10,062 bases of DNA, from contig JAKALZ010000043.1 in the NCBI GenBank assembly GCA_021813065.1, positions 1-10,062 of the forward strand, read 5' to 3'. The position numbers and the translations under genes are program-made. Numbering within the stretch: position 1 is the stretch's first letter; every line of letters starts with the position of its first letter. Positions 1-8,031 of the stretch are shown one piece after another. The notes under the pieces are model-generated. The model saw nothing but the letters and a program-made list of their open reading frames with translations, did not search any database and was not told the DNA's origin. This stretch comes from a bacterium (GTDB taxonomy: Bacteria > Spirochaetota > Spirochaetia > Treponematales > Rectinemataceae).

Positions 1-1536
1 ATAACTGATCGCCTCCTCGATCTCGGTTACTCCAATATCGCCGTGACCTTCGAGGTCAGCGATGCTGCGTGCGATTTTTAGAACACTGTGACTCGCTCGC
101 GCGGAGAGCCAATGGGCCGATACCGCCGCTGAAAAGTGATGCTCAGCCTCGCCAGTGAGCGAGCACAGCTCCGCGATCAATCCTGGCGCGATTCTTGAGT
201 TAAGAAATCCGCCACCCTGACCGCACGCATCCTGTTGAAGCGCGCGGTGGGCAATCCTGTGTCTCTGTCGCGCGCGTGCCTCCTCGACGACTGTCCGCAT
301 ACGCTCGCTCGAGATTGCCGAACCTCGCATGAGTTGCCGGACATCGGCTGGCCGCATCGCGATGCGCATATCGAGTCTATCGAGAAGAGGGCCTCCGAGT
401 TTTTTCCAATATTTTCGAATTTCTTCAGCGGAACACAGACAGATCTTGCCGGGCATGCCCAGGTTCCCGCAGGGACAGGGATTTGCCGCCATAATGAGCT
501 GAAAATCAGAGGGAAATCGAAGCGTTCGCCCCGCGCGCACAATATCGACATAGCCGCGCTCTGAGGGTTCTCGGAGCGCTTGAAGCACATCTCGGTGAAA
601 CTCCGGGCACTCGTCGAGGAAAAGAACGCCGTTGTGGGCGAGGCTCACTTCGCCAGGCCTAGGAGGTCTGCCACCACCGATCATTCCCTCGAGCGTCGCT
701 GAGTGGTGGGGAGCGCGAAATGGCGGTTCATTGGAGATATGCATCCGCACCCTGCCCCAGAGGGATTGGAGCGATGCGCTCACAAGCGCTTGCGTCTCGG
801 TGAGTCGGGGCAAAATCGACGGAAATCGCTGGGCTGCCATCGTTTTGCCGGCGCCCGGAGGGCCAGAGAGAAAGAGATTGTGTCCACCCACCGCCGCGAT
901 CGTTAGTCCTCGCATGAGTTGGGGATCGCCCTTGAAGTCTGAAAAATCTGGTATGTGCGGGCCATCGCTCTCTGCCGCGCCCGATAAATTGGTATGCTCC
1001 GTGCGCGCGGGAGGATCAGGCTTCTCGCCTTGTGCCAGCGCGAGAGCGAGTCCTCGCACCTCTGAGAGATGGCGCAACGGCCATACCTGCGCCGAGTTCA
1101 CCATTGAGGCTTCACCCGCGTTCTCTTTCGGAACGAGGCAGATGTGGATGCCCCACTCATTCGCCGCGCGCACCGCGGGCAGGATTCCCCGCACAGGGCG
1201 CAGTTCTCCCTCCAGCGTGAGTTCGCCCATGGCGAGTATCGCGACAGGAATATCTTCGATTTGCCCCGATGATGCGAGAATTCTCAGCGCGATGGGAAGG
1301 TCGTACGCCGATCCCTCTTTGTGGACATCGGCCGGCGAGAGATTTACGAGGATGCGATCTTGAGGAAACTCAAAGCCCGCGTTGCGCACCGCAATGCGGG
1401 CACGCTCTCGTGCCTCGCGCACTGAAGCGGACGCGAGACCGACGATCTCTACCGCGGGTATGCCATTTCGAATGTCTGCCTCGACCTGCACGAGGATTCC
1501 GTCGAATCCAAGAGGCTCATGCGCGTAAATTTCCAT
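1..1536 (-). CDS. comM: ComM/YifB-family Mg-chelatase-like AAA+ ATPase (3' end cut by window edge)
   Basis: The frame is open for 512 codons from ATG at 1536 to the left edge, with no stop. The family is about 500-510 residues long and usually ends shortly after a segment like the last one seen here (IEEAISY), so only a few codons are probably missing. Visible parts in order: an N-terminal Lon-protease-like/S5 fold (about 1-170, beginning MEIYAHEPLGFDG); an AAA+ domain with Walker A GPPGAGKT at 225-232 and Walker B VLFLDE at 304-309; a cysteine-rich NPCPCG...CLC segment at 352-368 typical of the family; and the C-terminal Mg-chelatase-like helical domain from about 420. ComM is known as a hexameric helicase that promotes branch migration during integration of transforming DNA; many non-competent bacteria carry it too, so its role here is inferred. 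A strong SD-like GAGGGGGG (1546-1553, minus strand) fixes the start. It lies 71 bases after pheT and is probably co-transcribed with it. Confidence 0.95.
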   Translation of the reverse strand, partial: MEIYAHEPLGFDGILVQVEADIRNGIPAVEIVGLASASVREARERARIAVRNAGFEFPQDRILVNLSPADVHKEGSAYDLPIALRILASSGQIEDIPVAILAMGELTLEGELRPVRGILPAVRAANEWGIHICLVPKENAGEASMVNSAQVWPLRHLSEVRGLALALAQGEKPDPPARTEHTNLSGAAESDGPHIPDFSDFKGDPQLMRGLTIAAVGGHNLFLSGPPGAGKTMAAQRFPSILPRLTETQALVSASLQSLWGRVRMHISNEPPFRAPHHSATLEGMIGGGRPPRPGEVSLAHNGVLFLDECPEFHRDVLQALREPSERGYVDIVRAGRTLRFPSDFQLIMAANPCPCGNLGMPGKICLCSAEEIRKYWKKLGGPLLDRLDMRIAMRPADVRQLMRGSAISSERMRTVVEEARARQRHRIAHRALQQDACGQGGGFLNSRIAPGLIAELCSLTGEAEHHFSAAVSAHWLSARASHSVLKIARSIADLEGHGDIGVTEIEEAISY

Positions 1537-1607
1537 GCGGCCAGTCCCCCCTCGCGTGGTTCCATCAAAGGAAATGCGCGCGAGGAGGCGATCAGCGCTT
1601 CAGAATT

Positions 1608-3326
1608 TCAATCGTCGAGGAGCGATTCGAGGTCGAGCTCCCCCGCGGCGCAGGGCATGGCGACGCCAAAGGCCTCGAGCACCTCAGGGCGCAGCTCGCC
1701 GAACACGCCGACCCGCGCATCCTTTACAAGAATTTCGACCTGGCGCCCTGGGATGAACCGCCCATCTGAGCTCTCTCGAACTCTGTACTCTCGACCAAGA
1801 AGATACATGAGGGTGGCGACGTGCGAGGCTATTTCGTTGTAGTCGGCCTGGGCGTGGCTTGTTAAGAAACCGAGGTATTGACGCGTGACAATGCCGTAGT
1901 TCGCTTGGCTGTCTTTGAGCGCGACTTTACCGACCTCGAAGGTACGGTGCGGATACGAGGCCTTCGCCGACACGCCTTCGGTCTGCATGAGGCCCGGCAG
2001 CGGGGAGTTGCGCACAAACTCGTAGTTCTCCGTCATAGGATTGGAAATCTTGACGAGATCCGACGCGGGGACGCGCATCTTTTCCGCGTAATCCTTGCCT
2101 GAACCGAGATAGTTGTAGATCATCTCCTGGTAGCCGAGGCCCACCATGATGCTCTTGGCCTTGCGCGAGAAGCGCTCGATCGGCGTGAGCCGCCCGATGG
2201 TAAAATCGGCGGGGCGCTGAGGCGCGAAATTCGCGAGTCCCGCGCCGATCATCACATCTTCCATGATATCGGCGGGATGGAGAAAATCATTGCGATACTC
2301 GGGCGGCGCGACGCTGATCGCGCGACCGTCGGTCGAATAGGCGCAGAGTCCCATGCGGGTAAGCGCGTCGAGCGCCTCGGGCATCTCGAGCGCGCTCCCG
2401 AGAAGCTTATTCGTATCCTCGAGCGACGCCGAGATTTCTTCCTGGAAGTAGTAAGGAAAGACAACTGAGTTCCCGAATGGAGTGTCGTACTCGTAGTCAA
2501 CCCGCACATTGACAATCTCGAAGCCCAGATCCGCGAGGTCGCAAGCCATGATGGACGCGGAGAGCGCGACAGAGGGGTAATCGCTGCCGGTTACCTCGAT
2601 GAAGACTTCGTTGTCGCCCACCTGCACCGCGCCGAGGTCCGCCGAGTTGATGATCGGCGGGTACGAGAGCACCCTGCCCTTCGAGTCGGTGAGAAGCGGG
2701 TGAATCGGCTCGCCTTTGAGTATCGAGGCATACTCGATGCCCTTCGGGTGTTCGGCCAGAATCTGGTTGAGCGTCATCGCGCGGGTTTCCTGCAGGGGCA
2801 CGAAGGAAGTCGTGTCGGGGTCTGTGCCAAAGTAGCGCACCGGCCACTCGATGAGCGAGGTTCGATAGATGCCGATCGAGACGCCCTTGCGCTTGCGTCC
2901 GAAGTTCCACGCGAGCTTCTCCTGGGTCTGGATCATGTCGCGGAGGAGCGCGTCGCTGATCGCAGAGCCGCGCGCGACGAAGCCCGCGAGCCAAGGGCGA
3001 ACCTGCTTCACTGACTTCTCGACGACAACGCGGTAGCGCGTCTCCTTCGATTTTGTGCGCGAGGCGAAGAAGGGGTAGGAGGGAATTATGCGCGTACGGT
3101 AGATGCGCAGCTGGCGCGCGAGGCCCGCGGTAGTCCACAGGTCGGGTCTGTTCGTGTCGTTGAGCTCGATCTTGATGGTGCGCTGGTCGTCGGCGGGAAG
3201 AGAGGTGTTCCACTCGTCGAGCTCTGCCTTGGCCACAGTGAGATCGTGCTCGAATTTTTCTATATCGGACCATGAGGCTCCCGCAAGCTGAAAAAAGAAT
3301 TGTTCGTTCACTTCAATCTTGGGCAT
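1608..3326 (-). CDS. pheT: Phenylalanyl-tRNA synthetase beta subunit, archaeal/eukaryotic type
   Basis: This is the non-catalytic beta chain of the cytoplasmic (alpha-beta)2 PheRS, needed for tRNA-Phe charging and, through its B3/B4 region, for editing mischarged Tyr-tRNA. The 572-residue length fits the archaeal/eukaryotic form; the ordinary bacterial PheT is near 800 residues with an N-terminal EMAP/OB domain and a C-terminal FDX-ACB domain, and neither is present. Visible parts: the N-terminal B1-like segment with the family motif IKIELNDTNRPDLW (51-64) followed by GLARQLRIY; the B3/B4 region (about 100-270) with YPPIINS and FIEVTGSDYP; a B5 domain (about 280-375) containing DIMEDVMIGAGLANF; and a C-terminal class II-like fold lacking catalytic motifs (about 380-570). 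The ATG at 3326 has GGAG about eight bases upstream and starts with the usual MPKIEV. It follows pheS by 15 bases, so the two are surely one operon. Confidence 0.96.
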   Translation of the reverse strand: MPKIEVNEQFFFQLAGASWSDIEKFEHDLTVAKAELDEWNTSLPADDQRTIKIELNDTNRPDLWTTAGLARQLRIYRTRIIPSYPFFASRTKSKETRYRVVVEKSVKQVRPWLAGFVARGSAISDALLRDMIQTQEKLAWNFGRKRKGVSIGIYRTSLIEWPVRYFGTDPDTTSFVPLQETRAMTLNQILAEHPKGIEYASILKGEPIHPLLTDSKGRVLSYPPIINSADLGAVQVGDNEVFIEVTGSDYPSVALSASIMACDLADLGFEIVNVRVDYEYDTPFGNSVVFPYYFQEEISASLEDTNKLLGSALEMPEALDALTRMGLCAYSTDGRAISVAPPEYRNDFLHPADIMEDVMIGAGLANFAPQRPADFTIGRLTPIERFSRKAKSIMVGLGYQEMIYNYLGSGKDYAEKMRVPASDLVKISNPMTENYEFVRNSPLPGLMQTEGVSAKASYPHRTFEVGKVALKDSQANYGIVTRQYLGFLTSHAQADYNEIASHVATLMYLLGREYRVRESSDGRFIPGRQVEILVKDARVGVFGELRPEVLEAFGVAMPCAAGELDLESLLDD

Positions 3327-3341
3327 AGTGGATCTCCAGAC

Positions 3342-4910
3342 TCACTGAATTTTGTATTGGGAACGGCGCGTGCGCACGCTCTCGAGGTCCGGGCTGAAGA
3401 GCTCACGGAGGTCATTAAGGCCGAGAGCCATGAGGGCCATGCGATCAATGCCGATTCCCCACGCGAGCACTGGCACGTCGATTCCGAGCGACCTCGTCAC
3501 CTCGGGGCGGAATATGCCCGAGCCACCGAGCTCGAACCAGCCGAGCACAGGGTGCTTGATGTGCACTTCGATCGAGGGCTCGGTGAAGGGGAAGTAGCCG
3601 GGAACATACTTCACTTCTTTGGCGCCCGCGACTTCGATCGCGAACATCTCGAGGAAGCCGAGGAGCGTCCGGAGGTTCACATCCTTGCCGAGCACGATGC
3701 CTTCTGTTTGATAAAAGTCCGAGAGGTGGGTCGCGTCGACGCGGTCATACCGGAAGCAGCGCACGATGCCGAAGTACTTGCCCGGCACTTTTGCCTTTGG
3801 AAGCTGGCGCGCGGAGAGGACAGTGCCCTGGCTGCGCAAAATGAGCCGCCGCGTGAAGTCGCGGTCAAAGTGGTACTGCCAGCCACGGCTCCCAGTGTTC
3901 CCTCCATTCTCGTGCGCGGCGGCGACGCGCGACAGATAGGGCTCCTCGATGAATTTGGCGTGCGTCGGCTCCTCGATGTAGTACACGTCGTGGATGTCGC
4001 GCGCCGAGTGGAACTGCGGCATGAAGAGCGCATCGGAGTTCCAGAACTCGGTCTCTACCATATTGCCTTCGAATTCCTCGAAGCCGAGGGAAACAAGCTT
4101 GTCTTTGACGCTGTCGAGAAACTCGACGTAAGGGTTGCGTCGGCCGGGGATGACGCGCGCGGGTGGTACCTGGACGTTGTAGGGGCGGAAGCTTCCCAGC
4201 TTCCAGCTCCCCTTTTCGAGCATCTCGGGGGTGATGGCACCGAGTTCTTCACCGGTCATGCCGAGCGCGCGCACAGCGTCGCGGTAGTCGTCAGCGAGGG
4301 GAAGCATGCGGTAGACCACTTTCGCGCGCTCGGCGACGCGGAATGGCGCGTCCTGAGCGCCGCGCTTCTTGGCGATCTGCCCCATGAGGGCGCGCTGCGG
4401 GGGCGAGAGAGAAGCTTCGGGAAGCGAACCACCGGAGGCTCCGGCGAGCGCGAGGAGCGACTCGAGTTCGACGAGGGGCTGGGGAAGTTCGGGTTTGGCG
4501 AGGATGACGCGGCGCGTCTCGTCCATGACGCAGACGCCTTCCTTAGAGAGTGAACCGAAAGCTGATCCCACGGTCTTCTGATCGAACGCGAGAGCGTTCG
4601 CGATGTCGGGAAGGCTGAGCGCTCCAGTCTCCTTCACAAGGGAAAATATGCGCCGAACGGGAGTACCCTTCTCGAGCCACTCTTGACCAAGCGCGGTCAA
4701 TTCGTAGAAAACCTCGGTCTGTCGACTCACTTCTTCGAGAAGGCCCTTTGAGCTGAGCCATGAAAAGGCTTGCTGCTCCTGTCCCTCTCGAAACCCAAGT
4801 TTTTCTCGAACCTGCGTGCTATCGAAGGTGTCACCAGTTCTATATGCCAAAAGAATCTTTACCTCGAGCGGATGAAGTGCTCGCGCCGCGCTTTGATCAA
4901 TCATTTTCAT
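3342..4910 (-). CDS. pheS: Phenylalanyl-tRNA synthetase alpha subunit, archaeal/eukaryotic type
   Basis: This is the catalytic subunit of PheRS, which activates phenylalanine with ATP and transfers it to tRNA-Phe in the cytoplasm. It has 522 residues, against about 330-350 for the ordinary bacterial PheS. The extra length is an N-terminal region with winged-helix repeats (about 13-140), as in archaeal and eukaryotic enzymes; the bacterial form has a coiled coil there. Class II motifs are visible: motif 1 with NPYVEFLDSV, leading into VETEFWNSDALF (285-296); motif 2 FRYDRVDATHLSDFYQTEG (386-404); GGSGIFRPEV (462-471); and motif 3 with PVLAWGIGIDRM (480-491). The start chosen is ATG at 4910. 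A second ATG two codons on (MKMIDQ) is equally well placed relative to a weak GAGG at 4914-4917, so the exact start is open by two residues. The 996-residue gene ends 83 bases upstream on the same strand. Confidence 0.97.
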   Translation of the reverse strand: MKMIDQSAARALHPLEVKILLAYRTGDTFDSTQVREKLGFREGQEQQAFSWLSSKGLLEEVSRQTEVFYELTALGQEWLEKGTPVRRIFSLVKETGALSLPDIANALAFDQKTVGSAFGSLSKEGVCVMDETRRVILAKPELPQPLVELESLLALAGASGGSLPEASLSPPQRALMGQIAKKRGAQDAPFRVAERAKVVYRMLPLADDYRDAVRALGMTGEELGAITPEMLEKGSWKLGSFRPYNVQVPPARVIPGRRNPYVEFLDSVKDKLVSLGFEEFEGNMVETEFWNSDALFMPQFHSARDIHDVYYIEEPTHAKFIEEPYLSRVAAAHENGGNTGSRGWQYHFDRDFTRRLILRSQGTVLSARQLPKAKVPGKYFGIVRCFRYDRVDATHLSDFYQTEGIVLGKDVNLRTLLGFLEMFAIEVAGAKEVKYVPGYFPFTEPSIEVHIKHPVLGWFELGGSGIFRPEVTRSLGIDVPVLAWGIGIDRMALMALGLNDLRELFSPDLESVRTRRSQYKIQ

Positions 4911-4929
4911 GTGCCTCGTTGGTTCGATG

Positions 4930-4959
4930 AGTATTGCCGGAAATCGGTCTGATGGTCAA
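4930..4959 (-). promoter_or_regulatory. Candidate sigma70-type promoter for pheST-comM
   Basis: On the minus strand, TTGACC (4959-4954) is followed after 18 bases by AATACT (4935-4930). The -35 box matches five of six consensus positions, the -10 box only four. The start point would fall about a dozen bases before the pheS ATG. The gap is small, and read-through from the upstream gene is also possible. No T-box, attenuator or terminator is visible in it. Confidence 0.35.
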
Positions 4960-4993
4960 CGACCGCGCCTCGGTTTGCACCTCGAATCGCGCT

Positions 4994-7984
4994 TCAAGAT
5001 TCAAGTTCAGGCATGGCCATCGAAGGTTTTAAAATCGCCCCAATTCCACTTCTGCCATCGAAGCGTATATCCATCGGCGACTCGAATATCGTGAGCGCGC
5101 AGTGCTGTGTCCTCTTCCGAGGCGGCACCGAGTAGAGCCACGACCAGTTCATAAAATCGTCCTCTGAGCTCTGAGTCACCTTCATATATTTAATCCGCAT
5201 CGTGGTCAGGTTGTGGAAGAAGTGTGAGCCCTGCGAGCTCTCCACCACAAAGTCTGGCAGGTCGACTTCCGCGATTGCCCTTGCCCTCGAAATCTGAGAG
5301 AAGGAGACGGGAATGCCGAGCCAGCGATCGCGCGTGCCCCAGCGGCCCGGGCCGATAAGCAGGTAGTTGAAGTTTTCTTTGCGCGCGATCGTGTCGAATT
5401 CCTCGATTTCGGCAGCGATCTCCAGCGTGGAATCGCGCGTAAAGACGCGCGGATCAATCCAAACGATGGCTTGCACACTGAAGTCGCGCCCATTTCCCAT
5501 GCAGGTGCGCGAGATCATGAGACAGTCCTCTCGTCGAATCAAGGAGAGATCGATCTCCACCCTTTCGTCGATATGGATGAGCGGTTTGAGTTGCAGAAGG
5601 TAGAGTGTGGGGTCCTGTCCTGGGGCATCAAAGTTGAGGGCGTACTCGATTTCTACAGGTGTGCCCATTGACCGTGTGGCGATATCGAGGACCATGTCGA
5701 TTGCTTGCGCGAAAGGATACGCCTCGTACTTCAGCATGTTCGCGAAATCGATGACGCGGTACCCTTTTGTGAGTATTCCCGGCACAAAGCGCTGATCCGC
5801 GGCGTCCCAGGTAGAAGCGATCATGGGAAAGTAGCGATCCCTCTCCGCGGCGCTCACCGATAATTCTGAGAGGCTAGCCATTTCTCCCTGGAGCAGGTCG
5901 GGCTGCTGGTTCTCGAGCGATAGCGCGTGAAAGCTGCGCTGGGTGCTCTCGAGCGCGTGCTCAGGCGAGAGCACGTCGAGTTTTGGGTACTTTGGGCAGA
6001 ATCGAAACGCCGCGCCACCGCCCACGACATAGGTTCCGAGGCCGAGGGCCGCAAGGCAGAGCCCATCGTCGGGCTTTACATAGGAGACCGGATAGTAGTT
6101 GTAGGACTGCGCCACACCTGCGGCATTCGGGTAGAAGTATGATCCGTGCGGCGATCCCACGAGCTCTTGGATCACCACGGCCATGCGCTCCTCTTCGAGG
6201 TTGTAGTTGGCCGCCTCAAAGTAGGCGCGGGCTTCTTTTGAGAAGAGGCTCGCGTAAATGAGCTTGATGGCGCCGCAAAGCTGCTGGAGGCGGATTTCCT
6301 CGTCAGGATGATTGTTGGGAATAATGTAGGTGTCGTAGACTCCGGAAAATGGCACCATGAGCATATCCTCGAAGAGACCGCTTGAGCGCACCGCAAGCGG
6401 CTTTTTGCTCACGGACAGGAACTGTCTGAGGCGCTCGACGAGCTGCGGTGTGAGCGCCTTCTGCATAAACACAGAGGGAATAGCCTCGGTGTTGTTGCCA
6501 TAGTATGCCCAGGACCAGAGCCCGTTCATCTCGAGAAAATGCTCAAACTCATCGATACCCACGAACACGGTGTTCGGCATCGCGATGCGCATTCCCTTCA
6601 CGTACTGGGAGAAGTCAATATTATCGAGCAGCGAGTGGATGAATATCAATCCACGCCCCTTGCCGCCCACCGAACCATCGGCGATTTTACAGAGGTACCG
6701 AGGGTACTTGATCATCTCTAAATCGAAGTAGGGAACCATACCGCGCGAGCGAGTCGACCGTATCTGGTCGATCAAGTGGACGATGAAGCGTCGAAGCTCG
6801 GATGGCCCGCTGAAATCCGTGATGCGGTAGGGCCTCAGTATCTTTGCCACATGGATTTCCCCGCGAGCCATGAGCCAGGCTGAGAAATGGTTGTGCTCCG
6901 CGTGGTAGAGGAGGCTCTCGATTGGAATCTCATTCAATTTTTCCACGAATTCGCCCATGTTGCGGGCGCGCGCGATCTCATTCCCGTCGGGATTTCTGAA
7001 TACAAAGTTGCCGAATCCGAGATTCGCCTGCAGGAAGGCGGCGAGCTCCATCTCGAGCGATTCTGAGTTCTTATCGATGAACGACGCTCCCACTTCGTAG
7101 GCTCGTTCCCGCACGTTCTGTTCGCTTGATTGCACGAGCATGGGTAGATCCGGAATCTCTCGCTTCGCGAACTTCAAGAACTCGAAGCCTGCGTTCTCAT
7201 CAAAGGCGCCACCCCTTGAGAACCGCACGTCAGTGATGACGGTGAGAAGGTATGGCTTGTACGTCTCAAAAATGTTCAGCGCCTCTTCGTAGCTGCTGGC
7301 GAGAAGTATTTTCGGGCGAGCGCGTATGCTCAGGAGTTTATAGGTCTCGGTGCTGCGCTCCTCTTCCACGAGCAGCTGGGTCTGGCGTAGCACGACCTTG
7401 TAAAGCACCGGCAAATAGCGCGAGTAATAGCGCACCGAATCCTCGATGAGGAGCATCACCCTCACCTCTCCAGTCCGCGTATCGATCTCGACATTCCTCC
7501 AGTCCTCTATGTACTTGATCATTCCCACAAAAAGCTTCGAGTAGCCGTTCCATACGAAGACGCGGTTGAAGGCCGAGAGCTCGGGTCGCGAAGTGTCGAG
7601 CATCGCGAGGCTCGAGTTGTTGGTCACCATGAGAAGAATGGGAATATCCGGCCAGATGTGGCGCATAGAAGCGGCGAGCTTGAGCGGCATGTCGAAGTCG
7701 AGGCTGGCCATGATGATCACGAGGTCGAATCGACCTTCGCGGAAGAGATCGAGGGCCGACTCTTCGGTGTAGGCGCACGTTACCCTAGGGATAGAGTTGA
7801 GGTTGAGCTTGAAGTACTCGCCGTAGATTTGCTCGGTGAGGACCCCGTCGGATTCTACGACGAAGGAGTCGTAGAGGCTGCCGACCAAGAGCACCTCGCG
7901 GACGCGGTCGCGCATGAGATCGTGGTAGATGTTGCGCTCTCGCCGCTGCCGGTCGTACGCTGACACCAATTCGCTGAAGTACAT
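4994..7984 (-). CDS. Dual receiver-like domain protein with PEP synthase/PPDK-type ATP-grasp domain and a novel C-terminal module
   Basis: A 996-residue soluble protein with no signal peptide or membrane segment. Regions in order: an N-terminal helix (1-28); a receiver-like fold (about 28-160) without the usual acidic pocket (VLLVGS for the first strand; LVIIMAS where the phosphorylated Asp would sit); and a second receiver fold (about 174-320) with an acidic pair E181-D182, candidate phospho-acceptor D252 in VITDVRF, S286/S287 and K305, plus a long inserted helix near 190-222. After a linker comes a PEP/pyruvate-binding ATP-grasp domain (about 436-802) with glycine-rich GSVGGKGRGL (437-446), the signature AVRSSGLFED (531-540), VVIQELVG (603-610), and metal/nucleotide-site motif VEIEYAL (777-783) before LYLLQLKPL (794-802). 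The usual GGxTSHAA phosphohistidine motif of PEP synthase/PPDK is absent. Instead the end (about 812-985) has IGPGRWGTRDRWLGIPV and SSQGSHFFHNL. Similar unnamed proteins annotated as PEP synthase-like occur in other bacteria (from memory). The reaction is unknown; an ATP-dependent, receiver-controlled phosphotransfer or sensing role is inferred. Confidence 0.85.
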   Translation of the reverse strand: MYFSELVSAYDRQRRERNIYHDLMRDRVREVLLVGSLYDSFVVESDGVLTEQIYGEYFKLNLNSIPRVTCAYTEESALDLFREGRFDLVIIMASLDFDMPLKLAASMRHIWPDIPILLMVTNNSSLAMLDTSRPELSAFNRVFVWNGYSKLFVGMIKYIEDWRNVEIDTRTGEVRVMLLIEDSVRYYSRYLPVLYKVVLRQTQLLVEEERSTETYKLLSIRARPKILLASSYEEALNIFETYKPYLLTVITDVRFSRGGAFDENAGFEFLKFAKREIPDLPMLVQSSEQNVRERAYEVGASFIDKNSESLEMELAAFLQANLGFGNFVFRNPDGNEIARARNMGEFVEKLNEIPIESLLYHAEHNHFSAWLMARGEIHVAKILRPYRITDFSGPSELRRFIVHLIDQIRSTRSRGMVPYFDLEMIKYPRYLCKIADGSVGGKGRGLIFIHSLLDNIDFSQYVKGMRIAMPNTVFVGIDEFEHFLEMNGLWSWAYYGNNTEAIPSVFMQKALTPQLVERLRQFLSVSKKPLAVRSSGLFEDMLMVPFSGVYDTYIIPNNHPDEEIRLQQLCGAIKLIYASLFSKEARAYFEAANYNLEEERMAVVIQELVGSPHGSYFYPNAAGVAQSYNYYPVSYVKPDDGLCLAALGLGTYVVGGGAAFRFCPKYPKLDVLSPEHALESTQRSFHALSLENQQPDLLQGEMASLSELSVSAAERDRYFPMIASTWDAADQRFVPGILTKGYRVIDFANMLKYEAYPFAQAIDMVLDIATRSMGTPVEIEYALNFDAPGQDPTLYLLQLKPLIHIDERVEIDLSLIRREDCLMISRTCMGNGRDFSVQAIVWIDPRVFTRDSTLEIAAEIEEFDTIARKENFNYLLIGPGRWGTRDRWLGIPVSFSQISRARAIAEVDLPDFVVESSQGSHFFHNLTTMRIKYMKVTQSSEDDFMNWSWLYSVPPRKRTQHCALTIFESPMDIRFDGRSGIGAILKPSMAMPELES

Positions 7985-7990
7985 GACGAC

Positions 7991-8019
7991 ATAGTACGCC
8001 TTTTTCTAAGGAAAATGAA
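7991..8019 (-). promoter_or_regulatory. Weak candidate promoter placing transcription at or next to the ATG of the receiver/ATP-grasp gene
   Basis: On the minus strand, TTCATT (8019-8014), a 17-base spacer and TACTAT (7996-7991) lie directly before the ATG at 7984. The -10 box has the three most conserved positions (T1, A2, T6), but the -35 box is poor. The -10 ends six bases before the ATG, and no Shine-Dalgarno sequence is seen at normal spacing (AAGG lies 14 bases away). Transcription would therefore begin at or next to the start codon. Confidence 0.3.
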
Positions 8020-8031
8020 TATTGGCGAAGC

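Noticed and set aside
632..1363. 243-codon open frame on the plus strand, opposite comM
   Set aside because: The opposite strand encodes the AAA+ domain of ComM with Walker motifs. This frame has a low-complexity Ser/Arg/Pro composition and no ribosome-binding site worth noting.
1537..1607. Possible terminator or promoter between pheT and comM
   Set aside because: Inspection showed only a strong SD-like sequence for comM; no stem with a T-run and no convincing -10/-35 pair. Co-transcription is the simpler reading.
2497..3273. 258-codon minus-strand frame within pheT
   Set aside because: It is an out-of-frame read of pheT, very rich in Arg, Ala, Gly and His, as expected of a frame-shifted GC-rich gene.
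3300..4553. 417-codon open frame on the plus strand, opposite pheS
   Set aside because: It is the antisense shadow of a well-supported synthetase gene in GC-rich DNA. Its product is rich in Glu, His, Ala and Arg, has no domain pattern, and begins inside pheT coding sequence.
4961..4974. Short inverted repeat (ACCG...CGGT) between the receiver/ATP-grasp gene and pheS
   Set aside because: Only a four-base stem with no T-run on either strand, so it is not a credible terminator.
5943..5974. 9-base perfect inverted repeat (GTGCTCTCG/CGAGAGCAC, 14-base loop)
   Set aside because: It lies inside the coding region of the 996-residue protein, has no T-run, and is built from the CTCG/CGAG words that are common throughout this DNA.
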